64,000 bases of DNA from NCBI GenBank assembly GCA_934247935.1, contig CAKQKE010000001.1, positions 310,001 through 374,000 of the forward strand, in the 5' to 3' direction. The position numbers were made by a program, and so were the translations under genes. This stretch comes from an uncultured Clostridia bacterium. Its GTDB lineage: Bacteria; Bacillota; Clostridia; Christensenellales; Borkfalkiaceae. Of this stretch, positions 25,452-35,200 are shown piece after piece (within the stretch, counting starts at the first letter, position 1; each line of letters starts with the position of its first letter). The notes below the pieces were generated by a model. It was not told the DNA's origin. It did no database searches and saw only the letters and a program-made list of their open reading frames with translations.

Positions 25452-27194
25452 TTAATCAACTGTTTTTTCGTCAATATCTTTTTTAACCGCAGCGATAAGT
25501 TGCTCTAAAGTCATGCTGCCGATATCTCCTTTACCTCTTCTTCTTACAGCAACGGTATTGTTTTCCATTTCGTTTTCGCCGATGATAAGCATATAAGGTA
25601 TTTTTTGAAGTTGCGCTTCTCTGATCTTTTTACCGATGGTTTCGGACCTGTTGTCAAGTTCGCTCTTGATGCCCGCGTCTGAAAGTTTGTCGTTGATTTC
25701 TTTTGCATAGTCGCTGAACTTTTCGGAAATGGTCATTACGCGCACTTGTTCGGGCATAATCCATACGGGGAACGCCCCGGCAAAATGCTCGGTCAATATA
25801 CCGATAAATCTTTCAAACGAACCGAACAATGCCCTATGCACCATGATAGGGATTTTCTTTTCGCCGTTACTGTCGGTGTACTCGAGATTGAATCTCAACG
25901 GGAGTTGGAAGTCGAGTTGAATAGTACCCATTTGCCATTCTCTGCCGAGACAATCTTTCATTTTGATATCGATTTTAGGTCCGTAAAACGCTCCGTCGCC
26001 CTCGTTTACGCGGTAATTATTCTCTCCGCAAATTTCGTCGAGAACTTCGCGAAGTTCGACTTCGGCTTTATTCCATACATTGATATCTCCCATATAATCT
26101 TCGGGACGAGTCGAAAGCGTAAGCACGTAAGGAAGTTTAAAAATTCCGTAGAATTTACTTGCGATTTCCACTATGCTTTTAATTTCGCTTTTAATTTGAT
26201 CTTCGGTAATAAAGTTGTGCGAGTCGTCTTGTCTGAACATTCTTACACGGAAAAGTCCGTTTAATTGACCCGATTTTTCGTTTCTGTGAATTACGTCGAC
26301 GTCGTTGAATCTGAGCGGTAAATCTTTATAACTTCTCTGCTTGAATTGATATACTTTAATCGAGTTGGGACAACTCATCGGCTTTAAGGCTTGTTCATTG
26401 CCGTCGGCATCCTTCAAAACGTACATATCTTCTTTATAGTGATCCCAGTGACCGGAAGTTTTCCAAAGCACGCTGTTGTTGATTAGCGGTGCGGAAAATT
26501 CCTGGTAGCCGTATTTTCTGTGTTCCGCTCTCCAAAAATCGATAAGCGTAGTCATCATGGTAAAGCCCTTGGGAAGCCAATAAGCCATACCGGGAGCGGT
26601 TTCGTCAAAGAAGAACAACTCCATTTCTCTGCCGATTTTTCTGTGGTCGCGCTTTTTGGCCTCTTCCAAAAGGTGAAGATAATCTTTAAGGTCTTGTTTG
26701 TTGTCAAAACCGTATACGTATACCCTTTGGAGCATTTTATTGTGAATGTCTCCTCTCCAATAAGCACCCGCGACTTTATTGATTTTAAAAGCAAAACTTC
26801 TTAAAAATTTAGTATTTTCAACGTGAGGACCTCTGCAAAGGTCTACAAAGTCGTCACCTAAATAATAAAGCGAAATCGTTTCGTCTTCAGACAATCCCTC
26901 GATAAGTTCTACTTTGTATTTGTTGTCTTTAAACAATTCGAGTGCTTGCTCTTTAGATACTTCTTTGCGGACAAAATCTTCGTTTTTATATACAATTTCG
27001 TCCATTTTTTTCTCTATGGCTTTATAGTCGTCGGGCGTTATGGATTTTTCCATATCTATATCGTAATAAAAACCGTTTTCGATAGCCGGTCCTATCGTAA
27101 GCAAAAGACTGTCGCCGTAAAGGCTTTTAAGTGCTTTTGCAAGTACGTGCGCCATACTGTGTCGTTTAAGCATCAATTCTTCTTGATTTTCCAT
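25452..27194 (-). CDS. thrS: Threonyl-tRNA synthetase lacking the TGS domain
   Basis: 580 residues, about 60 fewer than the E. coli type. It starts directly at the editing domain (RHSMAHVLAKAL), so the N-terminal TGS domain is absent. The class II catalytic core follows with motif 2 (FRVRMFRQDD), zinc ligands Cys in MSCPN, His in DDSHNF and His in VHRALFGS. The anticodon-binding domain ends the protein. It charges tRNA-Thr. The start is firm: AAAAGGAG lies upstream and a T-box leader lies immediately before it. TGS-less ThrRS enzymes are known, so this is likely a lineage trait rather than a truncation. Confidence 0.95.
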   Translation of the reverse strand: MENQEELMLKRHSMAHVLAKALKSLYGDSLLLTIGPAIENGFYYDIDMEKSITPDDYKAIEKKMDEIVYKNEDFVRKEVSKEQALELFKDNKYKVELIEGLSEDETISLYYLGDDFVDLCRGPHVENTKFLRSFAFKINKVAGAYWRGDIHNKMLQRVYVYGFDNKQDLKDYLHLLEEAKKRDHRKIGREMELFFFDETAPGMAYWLPKGFTMMTTLIDFWRAEHRKYGYQEFSAPLINNSVLWKTSGHWDHYKEDMYVLKDADGNEQALKPMSCPNSIKVYQFKQRSYKDLPLRFNDVDVIHRNEKSGQLNGLFRVRMFRQDDSHNFITEDQIKSEIKSIVEIASKFYGIFKLPYVLTLSTRPEDYMGDINVWNKAEVELREVLDEICGENNYRVNEGDGAFYGPKIDIKMKDCLGREWQMGTIQLDFQLPLRFNLEYTDSNGEKKIPIMVHRALFGSFERFIGILTEHFAGAFPVWIMPEQVRVMTISEKFSDYAKEINDKLSDAGIKSELDNRSETIGKKIREAQLQKIPYMLIIGENEMENNTVAVRRRGKGDIGSMTLEQLIAAVKKDIDEKTVD

Positions 27195-27223
27195 AGCCGT
27201 TTTCTCCTTTTAAAAAAAAATAA

Positions 27224-27247
27224 CGTCCTTTGCATTTGCAAAGGACG
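27224..27247 (-). terminator. T-box attenuator terminator
   Basis: Stem CGTCCTTTGC / GCAAAGGACG followed (minus strand) by a run of nine or more T, just before the thrS ribosome-binding site. It is the termination half of the T-box switch. Confidence 0.9.
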
Positions 27248-27442
27248 AGAATTACCCGTGGTTCCACCTTTATTGCCCGTGTTTATTCCATTTCACGGAC
27301 CTCTTTATGCGGTTTAAGCAACCGCTTGCTTACGGTCGGTAAGTAGTTTCGCTAATTGCGGTTGTTGCCTCATTCTCAGCACCGAGACTCTCTGTAAACA
27401 CCTTTCAAAAAGTTACTTGTCTTACGTCGTTCCGTTTAAGTT
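27224..27442 (-). ncRNA. T-box riboswitch controlling thrS
   Basis: On the minus strand the conserved T-box sequence AAGGTGGAACCACGGGT is at 27270-27254, followed by the terminator. The CACGGG upstream forms the antiterminator partner. The Stem I region (27300-27410) includes AGAGAG and GGTGCTGAGAATGAG elements and an internal loop with ACC, a threonine codon, as the probable specifier. Uncharged tRNA-Thr should stabilise the antiterminator and allow thrS transcription. Confidence 0.92.
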
Positions 27443-27448
27443 AATTTA

Positions 27449-27478
27449 ATTATATCACTACGTTTTTTATTTTGTCAA
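27449..27478 (-). promoter_or_regulatory. thrS promoter
   Basis: Minus strand TTGACA (27478-27473), 18 nt, TATAAT (27454-27449); both boxes are perfect. Transcription enters the T-box leader. The -35 lies just beyond the stop of the upstream methyltransferase gene. Confidence 0.8.
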
Positions 27479-27490
27479 TAATTTTTCTGA

Positions 27491-28393
27491 TTATTTTTTA
27501 GTAATTTTTGCAACGAAAAATCCTTCGTACAATTCGTTTGGTTTCACGCATAACGTGCCTTTTAAACTCGTGGGCAGCGTAGGCACGTCTTTAAATGCGA
27601 CTTCGTCTATTTCTTCTATGTAATAGTTTCCGCTTTTAATTGCATCTGAAACGACGTCTTCGTTTTCTTGTTTTAATACGGAACACGTAGAATAAGTCAT
27701 GCTGTGCCCTTTTTTTAATAGATTTAACGCCTTTTTGAGCATGGCTTTTTGTAACGATACCGTCTTTTTTAAGTTTTTATCGTTAAATTCGCCTTTATAA
27801 GACGGATCTGACGATACGGTTCCGCTGCCGCTGCACGGAGCGTCCAGAAGTATCTGGTCAAACGACAAAAAATCGTTTAAAGTCCTTGAATCGGCGTTCA
27901 TGACATATGCTTTCGCGCCTTGCATTGCAAGGTTGTATTTAAGTTTTTCCGCCCTTGCTTTATTAAATTCGCATGCGGTTATGTGTGCGGTATTGTTTGT
28001 GAGCATTGCAAGTTGCGTCGTTTTTCCGCCCGGGGCGGCTGCCATATCGAGTATATCGGCGTTGTTTTCCGGCGATAAAACTATGCAAGGTATCATTGAC
28101 GATAAATTTTGAAGGTAAATTTCGCCGTTTTTAAATATATCGAGATTATATATTGCTGTTTCGTCGGCGTTTTCCATAATTAAAGCGTAATCTGCCCAAG
28201 GCACTGAGGAAAACTCTATATTATTGTCGCTTAATCGCTGTTTTACGGCGTTTATATCTGTTTTTAACGTGTTTACGCGAAGAGTCGTTTTTCTGTTCGA
28301 TAAATAACCGTTTATGATTTCTCTTGTCAAATTTTCGCCGTATTCTTCCGCAAGTAAATTATATAAATATTCGTATTTTTCTTTAAAATCCAT
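27491..28393 (-). CDS. RsmB/RsmF-family RNA (cytosine-C5)-methyltransferase
   Basis: 300 residues. A short N-terminal RNA-binding part is followed by the SAM-binding Rossmann fold: DMAAAPGGKTTQLA (motif I), LDAPCSGSGT (motif IV Cys) and YSTCSVLKQENE (motif VI catalytic Cys). It methylates C5 of cytosine in rRNA, most likely 16S. Compared with RsmF it lacks the long C-terminal PUA-type extension, so it is a minimal version; the exact target base is unknown. GAGGAT precedes the ATG. Confidence 0.9.
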   Translation of the reverse strand: MDFKEKYEYLYNLLAEEYGENLTREIINGYLSNRKTTLRVNTLKTDINAVKQRLSDNNIEFSSVPWADYALIMENADETAIYNLDIFKNGEIYLQNLSSMIPCIVLSPENNADILDMAAAPGGKTTQLAMLTNNTAHITACEFNKARAEKLKYNLAMQGAKAYVMNADSRTLNDFLSFDQILLDAPCSGSGTVSSDPSYKGEFNDKNLKKTVSLQKAMLKKALNLLKKGHSMTYSTCSVLKQENEDVVSDAIKSGNYYIEEIDEVAFKDVPTLPTSLKGTLCVKPNELYEGFFVAKITKK

Positions 28394-28515
28394 ATATCCT
28401 CGGTAGGCGTCGTTAAATTAAAATTATATTTGTATACTGATTTTTTAATTATTATAACATAAAAAGATATATTTTTACAATGATTTATAATTGTTTTTTA
28501 TCTTAACGTTTTTAA

Positions 28516-28544
28516 TTGCTTTTTAATTTATAGTTTGCTATAAT
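28516..28544 (+). promoter_or_regulatory. Promoter of the DMT permease gene
   Basis: TTGCTT (28516-28521), 17 nt, TATAAT (28539-28544), followed by a GGAG ribosome-binding site. Confidence 0.65.
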
Positions 28545-28562
28545 TGCCTCGGAGAATAACTT

Positions 28563-29513
28563 ATGAGCAAATCGCTGAAAAATAGTTTACTTTTATTTCT
28601 GGTGGCAATAGTATGGGGCTTTGCTTTTGTGGCGCAAAGCGACGGAATGAATTACGTAAAACCGCTTACCTTTTTATCCGTAAGGTCGTTTTTGGGCAGC
28701 ATTGCACTTATTCCCGTAATTATTATTAAATCGAAAAAATCGCAAAATACACAAGTCGATATGACTTGGAAAAACAAAAATTTAATTATCGGCGGAATTT
28801 TATGTTGCCTTGCACTCGGGGCGGCAACAACTTTTCAACAGTATGGTATACTCTATTATAAAAACCACTCTATAAATGAAGGTAAAGCGGGCTTTTTGAC
28901 CGTTTTGTATATAATTTTCGTTCCTTTTATCAGTATATTATTGGGTAAAAAACTCAACTTACCGGTAATTATCGGTTGCATTTTATCTATAATCGGACTG
29001 TATTTTTTGTGCGTTGTAGGCAACGAAACTCCGTTTAATGCCGGTGATATTTTGGCAATTGCCGGCGCGGTTGCATATGCTTTTCATATAATGATTATCG
29101 ACTATTTCGCTCCTAAAGTAGACGGAATAAAAATGTCGTTTATTCAATTTTTGGGCGTGGGGCTGTTGCTGTGTATGCCCGCAATTTTCATAGAAAAACC
29201 GCAAATTCAGTTATTGCTTAACGCATGGTTGCCAATTTTGTATGCAGGTTTTATCTCGTGCGGCGTCGGTTATACACTTCAAATCGTCGCTCAAAACGGC
29301 GTAAACCCCACGATTGCTTCCATGATAATGGGTTTTGAATCGGTGTTTGCGGTAATAGGCATCGCCATTTTCAATCCGAATCACCGCATGACGGCGAGCG
29401 AAATTGTCGGTTGCGTAATCGTGTTTATTTCGATAATCATCGCGCAAATACCCACCGACGCGTTTAAAAACACATTTAACAGAATATTTAAGAAAAACAA
29501 AGATAAAAACTAA
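28563..29513 (+). CDS. DMT superfamily permease (EamA-type)
   Basis: 316 residues with about ten hydrophobic helices arranged as two EamA repeats (about 8-145 and 155-300). The opening SLLLFLVAIVWGFAFVAQ is typical. Members export or import small metabolites such as amino acids or nucleotide sugars; the substrate cannot be predicted. The C-terminus is basic (KNKDKN), probably cytoplasmic. It is transcribed alone, with its own promoter and terminator. Confidence 0.9.
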   Translation: MSKSLKNSLLLFLVAIVWGFAFVAQSDGMNYVKPLTFLSVRSFLGSIALIPVIIIKSKKSQNTQVDMTWKNKNLIIGGILCCLALGAATTFQQYGILYYKNHSINEGKAGFLTVLYIIFVPFISILLGKKLNLPVIIGCILSIIGLYFLCVVGNETPFNAGDILAIAGAVAYAFHIMIIDYFAPKVDGIKMSFIQFLGVGLLLCMPAIFIEKPQIQLLLNAWLPILYAGFISCGVGYTLQIVAQNGVNPTIASMIMGFESVFAVIGIAIFNPNHRMTASEIVGCVIVFISIIIAQIPTDAFKNTFNRIFKKNKDKN

Positions 29514-29527
29514 ATTAAAAATTTAAA

Positions 29528-29597
29528 GCCGCATTGTATGAGCACCAACCGACAAAGTGAAAAACTTTTGGGTTGAAATCATAAAATGCGGTTTTTT
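29528..29597 (+). terminator. Terminator of the DMT gene
   Basis: Outer stem GCCGCATT / AATGCGGT enclosing a second short stem (CAACC / GGTTG), followed by TTTTTT. The loop is long for a classic terminator. Confidence 0.55.
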
Positions 29598-29627
29598 ATA
29601 TACAATTTTACTACGTTAAAATAAAAA

Positions 29628-30413
29628 TCAATACAACTTGCTTACTATGAAATCAATAAATCGTTGAGGTAAAAATTTTGCCAAAACGCATATGCATTTA
29701 TATCCGAATCCGACGCTACAAACAGGCGGCGGATTTTTGGTTTTTGCAACTTTAAGCATTACTTTGGCAACAGTATCCGGACTTTTGCCGTGAGTTTCGT
29801 CATTTTCCATTTTTTTTACGCTGTTTGTGATTTTTTTGCCGTAAATATCGTTTTCTACTTCGGTTTTTATTCTGCTATGCGTAAAGCCCGTTTTAGTGTC
29901 CCCGGGGCGTATACAAGTCACTTTAATGCCTTGCGATTTTATTTCTTGAGATAAAGCAAAGGAAAAAGACTCTATCGCCGCTTTTGTCGAAGAATAACAC
30001 GCCTGATAAGGTATCGGAACAACGGCGGCAACACTCGAAACGTTGATAATTTTGCCTTTGCTTTCCCTTAAATACGGAATAATCAAAGAACTCAACGTAA
30101 TTACAGCCTTGACGTTGACGTCGAATATTTTGTTTAAGTCTTGCTCGGTCAAATATTCGATTGCGCCGCTTATACCCATGCCGGCGTTGTTGATTAAAAT
30201 ATCGATTTTGCCTTCTTTTTTGTAGATATATTCAAACGTTTCGGCGGTTCTTTCTCTGTCGGTTACGTCGCAAACGCAAGAATTGAATAAATCGTTGTCG
30301 ATTTTTCTTCTCGCCAAGCCGTAAACGGTGTAACCTTTTTTCGCAAACGCTTTTGCGGCGGCAAGCCCTATTCCGCTGCTTGCTCCCGTGATTATCACAA
30401 CTTTATTTTCCAT
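29628..30413 (-). CDS. Short-chain dehydrogenase/reductase
   Basis: 261 residues of classical SDR type. TGASSGIG binds NAD(P), NNAG stabilises the fold, and the Ser with YSSTK (Tyr, Lys) forms the catalytic triad. A hydrophobic C-terminal stretch (VGFGYKCICVLAKFLP...FIVSKLY) is seen in SDRs of lipid or fatty-acyl metabolism and may touch the membrane. The substrate is unknown. There is no Shine-Dalgarno; ATG lies 6 nt after the -10 box, so the mRNA is probably leaderless. Confidence 0.9.
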   Translation of the reverse strand: MENKVVIITGASSGIGLAAAKAFAKKGYTVYGLARRKIDNDLFNSCVCDVTDRERTAETFEYIYKKEGKIDILINNAGMGISGAIEYLTEQDLNKIFDVNVKAVITLSSLIIPYLRESKGKIINVSSVAAVVPIPYQACYSSTKAAIESFSFALSQEIKSQGIKVTCIRPGDTKTGFTHSRIKTEVENDIYGKKITNSVKKMENDETHGKSPDTVAKVMLKVAKTKNPPPVCSVGFGYKCICVLAKFLPQRFIDFIVSKLY

Positions 30414-30419
30414 GATTTA

Positions 30420-30448
30420 ATAGTACAAAATTTTGTCTAAAGTGTCAA
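30420..30448 (-). promoter_or_regulatory. Promoter of the SDR gene, likely leaderless
   Basis: Minus strand TTGACA (30448-30443), 17 nt, TACTAT (30425-30420). Six bases (TAAATC) separate it from the ATG. Confidence 0.65.
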
Positions 30449-30463
30449 TATATTTATTAAAAA

Positions 30464-31105
30464 TCATTTATTTTCTTCAAGAGCGTCGATATCTCCCGAT
30501 TGAATTGCCGAAATATTGCGCTTAATTTTATCCTCGTCCCAATTCCACCACTCGAGCGATTGCAATTTCTCAATCGTTTTATCGTCGAAACGCTTTCTGA
30601 TTTGTTTAGCGGGTACGCCGCCGACGACGGTATAAGGCGGTACGTCTTTAGTCACCACCGCCCGCGTGCCTATAATCGCGCCGTCGCCGATTTTTACGCC
30701 CGACATAACAACCGCTTCATAACCTATCCAAACGTCGTTTCCTATAACGATATCGCCTTTATTTTCCCAAGCGTCGCAAATATTTTTGCTATCAAGTCCC
30801 CATTCGTCGAAAAATATGGGAAAAGTATAAGTAGACAGCGATTTTAACGAGTGGTTTCCGCTTGTAAACATAAATTTCGCACCGCAAGCAATCGAGCAAA
30901 ATTTTCCTATAATGAGTTTGTCGTTGTTTACGGGATAATGATACAACACGTTGTTGTTTTCAAAATCGCACGGGTCGTTTACGAAATCGTTGTATATCGT
31001 ATAATCGTCCACTTGTATATTCGGTTTTGTAATTACGTCTTTAAGATAAACAGTTTGTTTATCGTGCGGGCGCGGATATATTTTATTTTTCATTGTTTTC
31101 ACCAT
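30464..31105 (-). CDS. CatB/Vat-type hexapeptide acetyltransferase
   Basis: 213 residues. The left-handed beta-helix region (about 65-190) carries hexapeptide repeats (IGKFCSIACGAKFMF, VWIGYEAVVMSGVKIGDGAIIGTRAVV) and the catalytic His in SGNHSLKSL. The closest named relatives are streptogramin A (Vat) and xenobiotic (CatB) acetyltransferases. They use acetyl-CoA; resistance is possible but not shown, as many homologues act on sugars. An in-frame ATG at 31093 preceded by GGTG is an alternative start. Confidence 0.88.
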   Translation of the reverse strand: MVKTMKNKIYPRPHDKQTVYLKDVITKPNIQVDDYTIYNDFVNDPCDFENNNVLYHYPVNNDKLIIGKFCSIACGAKFMFTSGNHSLKSLSTYTFPIFFDEWGLDSKNICDAWENKGDIVIGNDVWIGYEAVVMSGVKIGDGAIIGTRAVVTKDVPPYTVVGGVPAKQIRKRFDDKTIEKLQSLEWWNWDEDKIKRNISAIQSGDIDALEENK

Positions 31106-31128
31106 TAAAATTATCGTTTGTTAATATG

Positions 31129-31158
31129 ATTATAAAAATTAAAAACGCCGACAGTCAA
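31129..31158 (-). promoter_or_regulatory. Promoter of the acetyltransferase gene
   Basis: Minus strand TTGACT (31158-31153), 18 nt, TATAAT (31134-31129). The -35 box lies inside the terminator stem of the preceding operon. Confidence 0.65.
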
Positions 31159-31190
31159 GTGTTTTACATAAACATTTTGTCGACGTTTTT
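31141..31190 (-). terminator. Terminator of the polysaccharide-degradation operon
   Basis: On the minus strand AAAAACGTCGACA pairs with TGTCGGCGTTTTT (one U-G pair), ending in a T-tract. The loop is about 24 nt. Confidence 0.7.
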
Positions 31191-31219
31191 AAAATTATTT
31201 TAAAAGAAGTTATTAAGTT

Positions 31220-32200
31220 TTATGCAAGAGCGGCTTTTGCCGAGGTTAAAGCCTCGGAAAATTCGTCGCTGCCCTCAACAAAGCACGAATAGTCGGTATA
31301 TAATGCGTTCTGAGACATTGTAAACGTACCTACTGACGAATTACCGCTTAAACCGGAAACTACTTTCTTACTCACGTATACGCCGTCAACGGCAATATAG
31401 AAAGTCGAACCGTCGCGCAATAAAGTCATCGAGTGCGAAAGCAAATTATTGTTTACGTCTCTGAACGGGGCGTTTACAAAAATGCCGTTTGACCAACTCC
31501 AAGAAGATTTATACACGGCAAAAGTAATTGTATTGCCGTTGTACTCGGGCGACGGGTCGAAAGCCGAATAATAAATATTTTTACCGACTTTTGCAAACAA
31601 GCCTACTTTCGGATACGGGTCGTGGAAGTTTGTACCGATAATTTGTATCGTTGCTGTCAAAACGAATTTATCGCTGTAAATACCTTTAAAATAGGCATAT
31701 TCCTCACTGTATTTATTTACCGATTTATGCTCGATATAGGGATATTCGCCTTTGTCGTTGGTTAAATCGACGTTGTGTGAAGACTCTTCGCCGATCGGAG
31801 AATATCCGAAAGTATCTCCTCCGTCTTGCATCGTAGTAAAATCACAAGAATTTGAATAATATATTTTTCCTTTTACTTTTACGCAAGCACGTACCGAATG
31901 TTTACCTTCTTCGAGACAACGGTAAGCAACATAACGCGATTGAGTTTGTTTTACGGTTTTGTATTCTCCGTTTTCTTGCGCTAATTGATATTCTATGGTT
32001 GCGCCGTCGTCTACGTTTTCGGTTTTCAATATAAACGCGTTGCAATCGTAGCGAGCAACAACGTCGCATTGCAATTTTAATGAAAGAGATATTTTGTTTT
32101 CTTTTGCGCCGTTTGCGGAATTGCTTCCGCAAGCGACGAAATTAGCAAGCGTTGCCGCGATTATTAACGCAGTGGTTATAAATTTAACTAATCTTTTCAT
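31220..32200 (-). CDS. Lipoprotein with FN3/Ig-like and ConA-like lectin domains
   Basis: 326 residues. A signal peptide ends at a lipobox (FVAC, Cys24), so it is lipid-anchored on the outer face. Residues about 37-125 resemble a fibronectin-III/Ig fold. Residues about 130-310 resemble a LamG/ConA-like sandwich (YAYFKGIYSDKFVLTATIQI...VGLFAKVGKNIYYSAF...FYIAVDGVYV). No catalytic motif is seen, so it may bind carbohydrate. It overlaps the GH115 gene by an ATGA junction and is the last gene of the operon. Confidence 0.7.
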   Translation of the reverse strand: MKRLVKFITTALIIAATLANFVACGSNSANGAKENKISLSLKLQCDVVARYDCNAFILKTENVDDGATIEYQLAQENGEYKTVKQTQSRYVAYRCLEEGKHSVRACVKVKGKIYYSNSCDFTTMQDGGDTFGYSPIGEESSHNVDLTNDKGEYPYIEHKSVNKYSEEYAYFKGIYSDKFVLTATIQIIGTNFHDPYPKVGLFAKVGKNIYYSAFDPSPEYNGNTITFAVYKSSWSWSNGIFVNAPFRDVNNNLLSHSMTLLRDGSTFYIAVDGVYVSKKVVSGLSGNSSVGTFTMSQNALYTDYSCFVEGSDEFSEALTSAKAALA

Positions 32201-35200
32201 AATTCACCTCTTTCGCGATAAATCGCCAATTCGTACACGCGCATATCGGCACATCTTGCCGTGCTGCCGAAAGTAACCGCTTGCAAACTCTGAGCGGAAT
32301 TTCTGAAAGCAAATTCTTCGGCGACCTTATTTCCGTCTGCATATACGTCGAAAGTGTTTTTTTGTACGTTTATCTCGACTTTCAAATCTACGGGGACGTT
32401 GCGTTTATATTCGGCGAGAATCGTTTTTACGCCCATATTGTAAGCGACTATGTTGTAGCGGTTATACGCATACTCAAAAGCGATGCAAACCGAATTTTCT
32501 CCTTCTTCGTTTAAAAGGTAAAGGCTGCCCCATTCCGCTTCGTTGAAACTAATGCGAGTCTGCAAAGTCAAGGTTTGATTTTGCGCCGCGAAATTATAGC
32601 CCACAATCGCTTGTTCTACAGCAGATTGCTCGTTAAACGTGCGGATATTGAAATATTTGTCTCCGTCAACGCCGTCTTTTACCATGACGTCGGGAGAAAG
32701 ATAAAGAGTTTTATAGAAGAAACCGAACGGAGAAAGTCCCGGAATCGCTTTGTCGTAATTTTCATAGACCAAATACTCTTTTTGTCCGTCGGTCATATTG
32801 CGTGACGAGTAAAGCGAAGAAATAGCGTCGTATAATAAACGTACATGTTCGTCTGCGTCTGTTTCGGATACTGCGGTCGCTCCGTTTATAAGCGCATAAC
32901 ATTGCGCTATGTTTTGTTTTAAAGTTTCGGTTTCCGCCGCCCCGTATTCTCCGAGATTTTCTCCTGTAACGATATTGTAATAGTTTTTCGTTTCTTTTAA
33001 TACTTGAGAAATTTTCGTGCGTGAGCGAGCGTCTGCAAGCAATTCGCTTATATTTCTCGTCCAGACGGGAGTACGTATCGACTGTACAAACGACGTATTG
33101 TCGGGCGTTTCGCTTGTTTTCGTCAAGTAAAGTTTGTCAATAGATTGACCGTCGGTAATACAGTACACGTTGAGAGTGTACAAACCGGCAGAAGCAAAAG
33201 TAATCGTTTTATTGGAGTCTGCCGGTCTCCAGACAAAAGTTTCTTCACGACTGTAATTGAAGTCGTTTTGTCTGAAAAGATACGAACCGTTAAGTCCTAT
33301 GCCGTAAGCGTTTGATCTCGGCATGGGAGAATTTAAGCAAACCCAAAGTTTGTACGTGCCCGGCGTCGTAATCAACACTTCGAAATTCATTGTCGGGGCT
33401 TGACTTATGCGTTCGGAATAATCCTGACGCATTTTTACGGTACGCATTGCGATTCCTTCGGAAGTTTGTTCGGGAATCCAGCCGCCGTTTGATACATATG
33501 CGCCCGGTGCGCTCAATGCCGCAGTTTCCGCTTCGATTGCAAGTTTTCCGTTTTGTTCCACAAAATAACCGTAACCGTATTCGGACTCTATATCATATTC
33601 GTAAGGCAACGTGTATTTTGTTGTATAGAACGAGTCGTATATTCCGCTTTCAGCAGGCAAAAGATTGTAAGTCGTATTGTAACTTTCGTCCGGTCCGAAG
33701 TAAGACTTTTCAGCCTCGTTTGTATATATGACCATTTTATCGATTGTGATATACGGGTCTAACATGTAAATTCTTACTTTACTTAATCCCGTATCGGTTA
33801 CGTTAAGCGTGATTTTATGCTTGATTATCTGTGTAAATACGCCTTCTTCCCATGCGGGATTGTTTGTCCCGTAATCGTTTTCGCCCTCGATTATTACGGG
33901 AGTTTCGTTGTTTATTCCCACCGCAAAACGCACTCTGCCGCGAGAACTTAAAGTGGGTAAACGATAAACTTCGGTATAGAATTTACCTGTGCTTGTAAAA
34001 TATACGTTATATTCGAGATAAGGTGCTTCGGTTAAATAATTTACTTCGCCGTAACCTACGAGAGTTTTCGATTCGGCACGCACCATATCTCCCGACACTC
34101 TGCCCAAATCTTTAATTACCGTCCAATAGGTTTCGTCGGTTGAACGCATATCGGAATAATGTTCCGCCTCGATAGAAACATAACCGTCTTGTTCGAGATA
34201 AGTCTTTTCTCCCAAAGTCATGTTGTCGTAAACGGCGTTGACGGAAATAGTCTTTTTATAGCCGTTTGACGTAATAGTAATGCTGCCCGAGCGCGACGAA
34301 GTGATTTTACTCCAATCTATTTCAATCCAAATACGGCGTTCGTCGTATACGGCCGAATCGTAATTTCCTATTTTAATAAAATTACTGTCGGTCGTTATAT
34401 CAAAATTGAAACTGCCGTAACCTTTGTTGAAAACGTCGATATATTTTCTGCCTTTTGCGTAATTATAAAACGAAAGCGCAGAATTGTCTGTTTCGGTCTG
34501 TTCTCCCTCGACTATTACTCCCGTCTCCGGCGTGCCTAAACAGAACGTGGGACTGCCGTTTGCAAAACCGGACATTACGGGCGAGTGATATACTTCGGGG
34601 TCGACGAGATTTTTCCATTTGCCGTCCTGAAGAATATTGTTGTAATAAGATATTTCGTCCTTACGCATCCGGTTAAACTCTTTGGACATGTTATAGCAGT
34701 TGAATGCCGTCGCCATACGCCCTTGTTCGTATGCCACGTTACCCTTATGAGCGTAATAAAATTCCGCGTTAATATAATATGCGCAACGAACTTCAAACAA
34801 AATAGTTTCGTAGAAACAATCTCGCTGACTTTCCGGAATTTCGCTAAATAATTTTTCCGCTCTTTCGTATAGAGAAAGATATTTTGCCGCGCGTTTTTCT
34901 GATTCGTCGCCGTAAGCAGAGCCGAAAATATCTACGCTCATTTGCTCTAATTTTCTCACGTTTGTAGATTGAGTGTAAATTTTATAAATTTCGGTTAATT
35001 CTTCGGCAAATTCTTCGCCGAATTCGCGTGTCGCCATTTTTGTAACGTAAGTTTCGAAAACGTTGTCGTGGTTATAATTTTTATAATTGTAGCCTAAATC
35101 TACGAAAAATTCTATTTCGGGGAAATAAGTTACGGTATCGCCCGAATTTAATATCCATGCCGTACGCACGCCGTAGTCATAGGCTTTGCTCATTTCTTCG

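Noticed and set aside
30464..31105. Streptogramin resistance gene
   Set aside because: Family similarity to Vat is real, but many relatives acetylate sugars or other molecules and there is no resistance context, so only the broad family is called.
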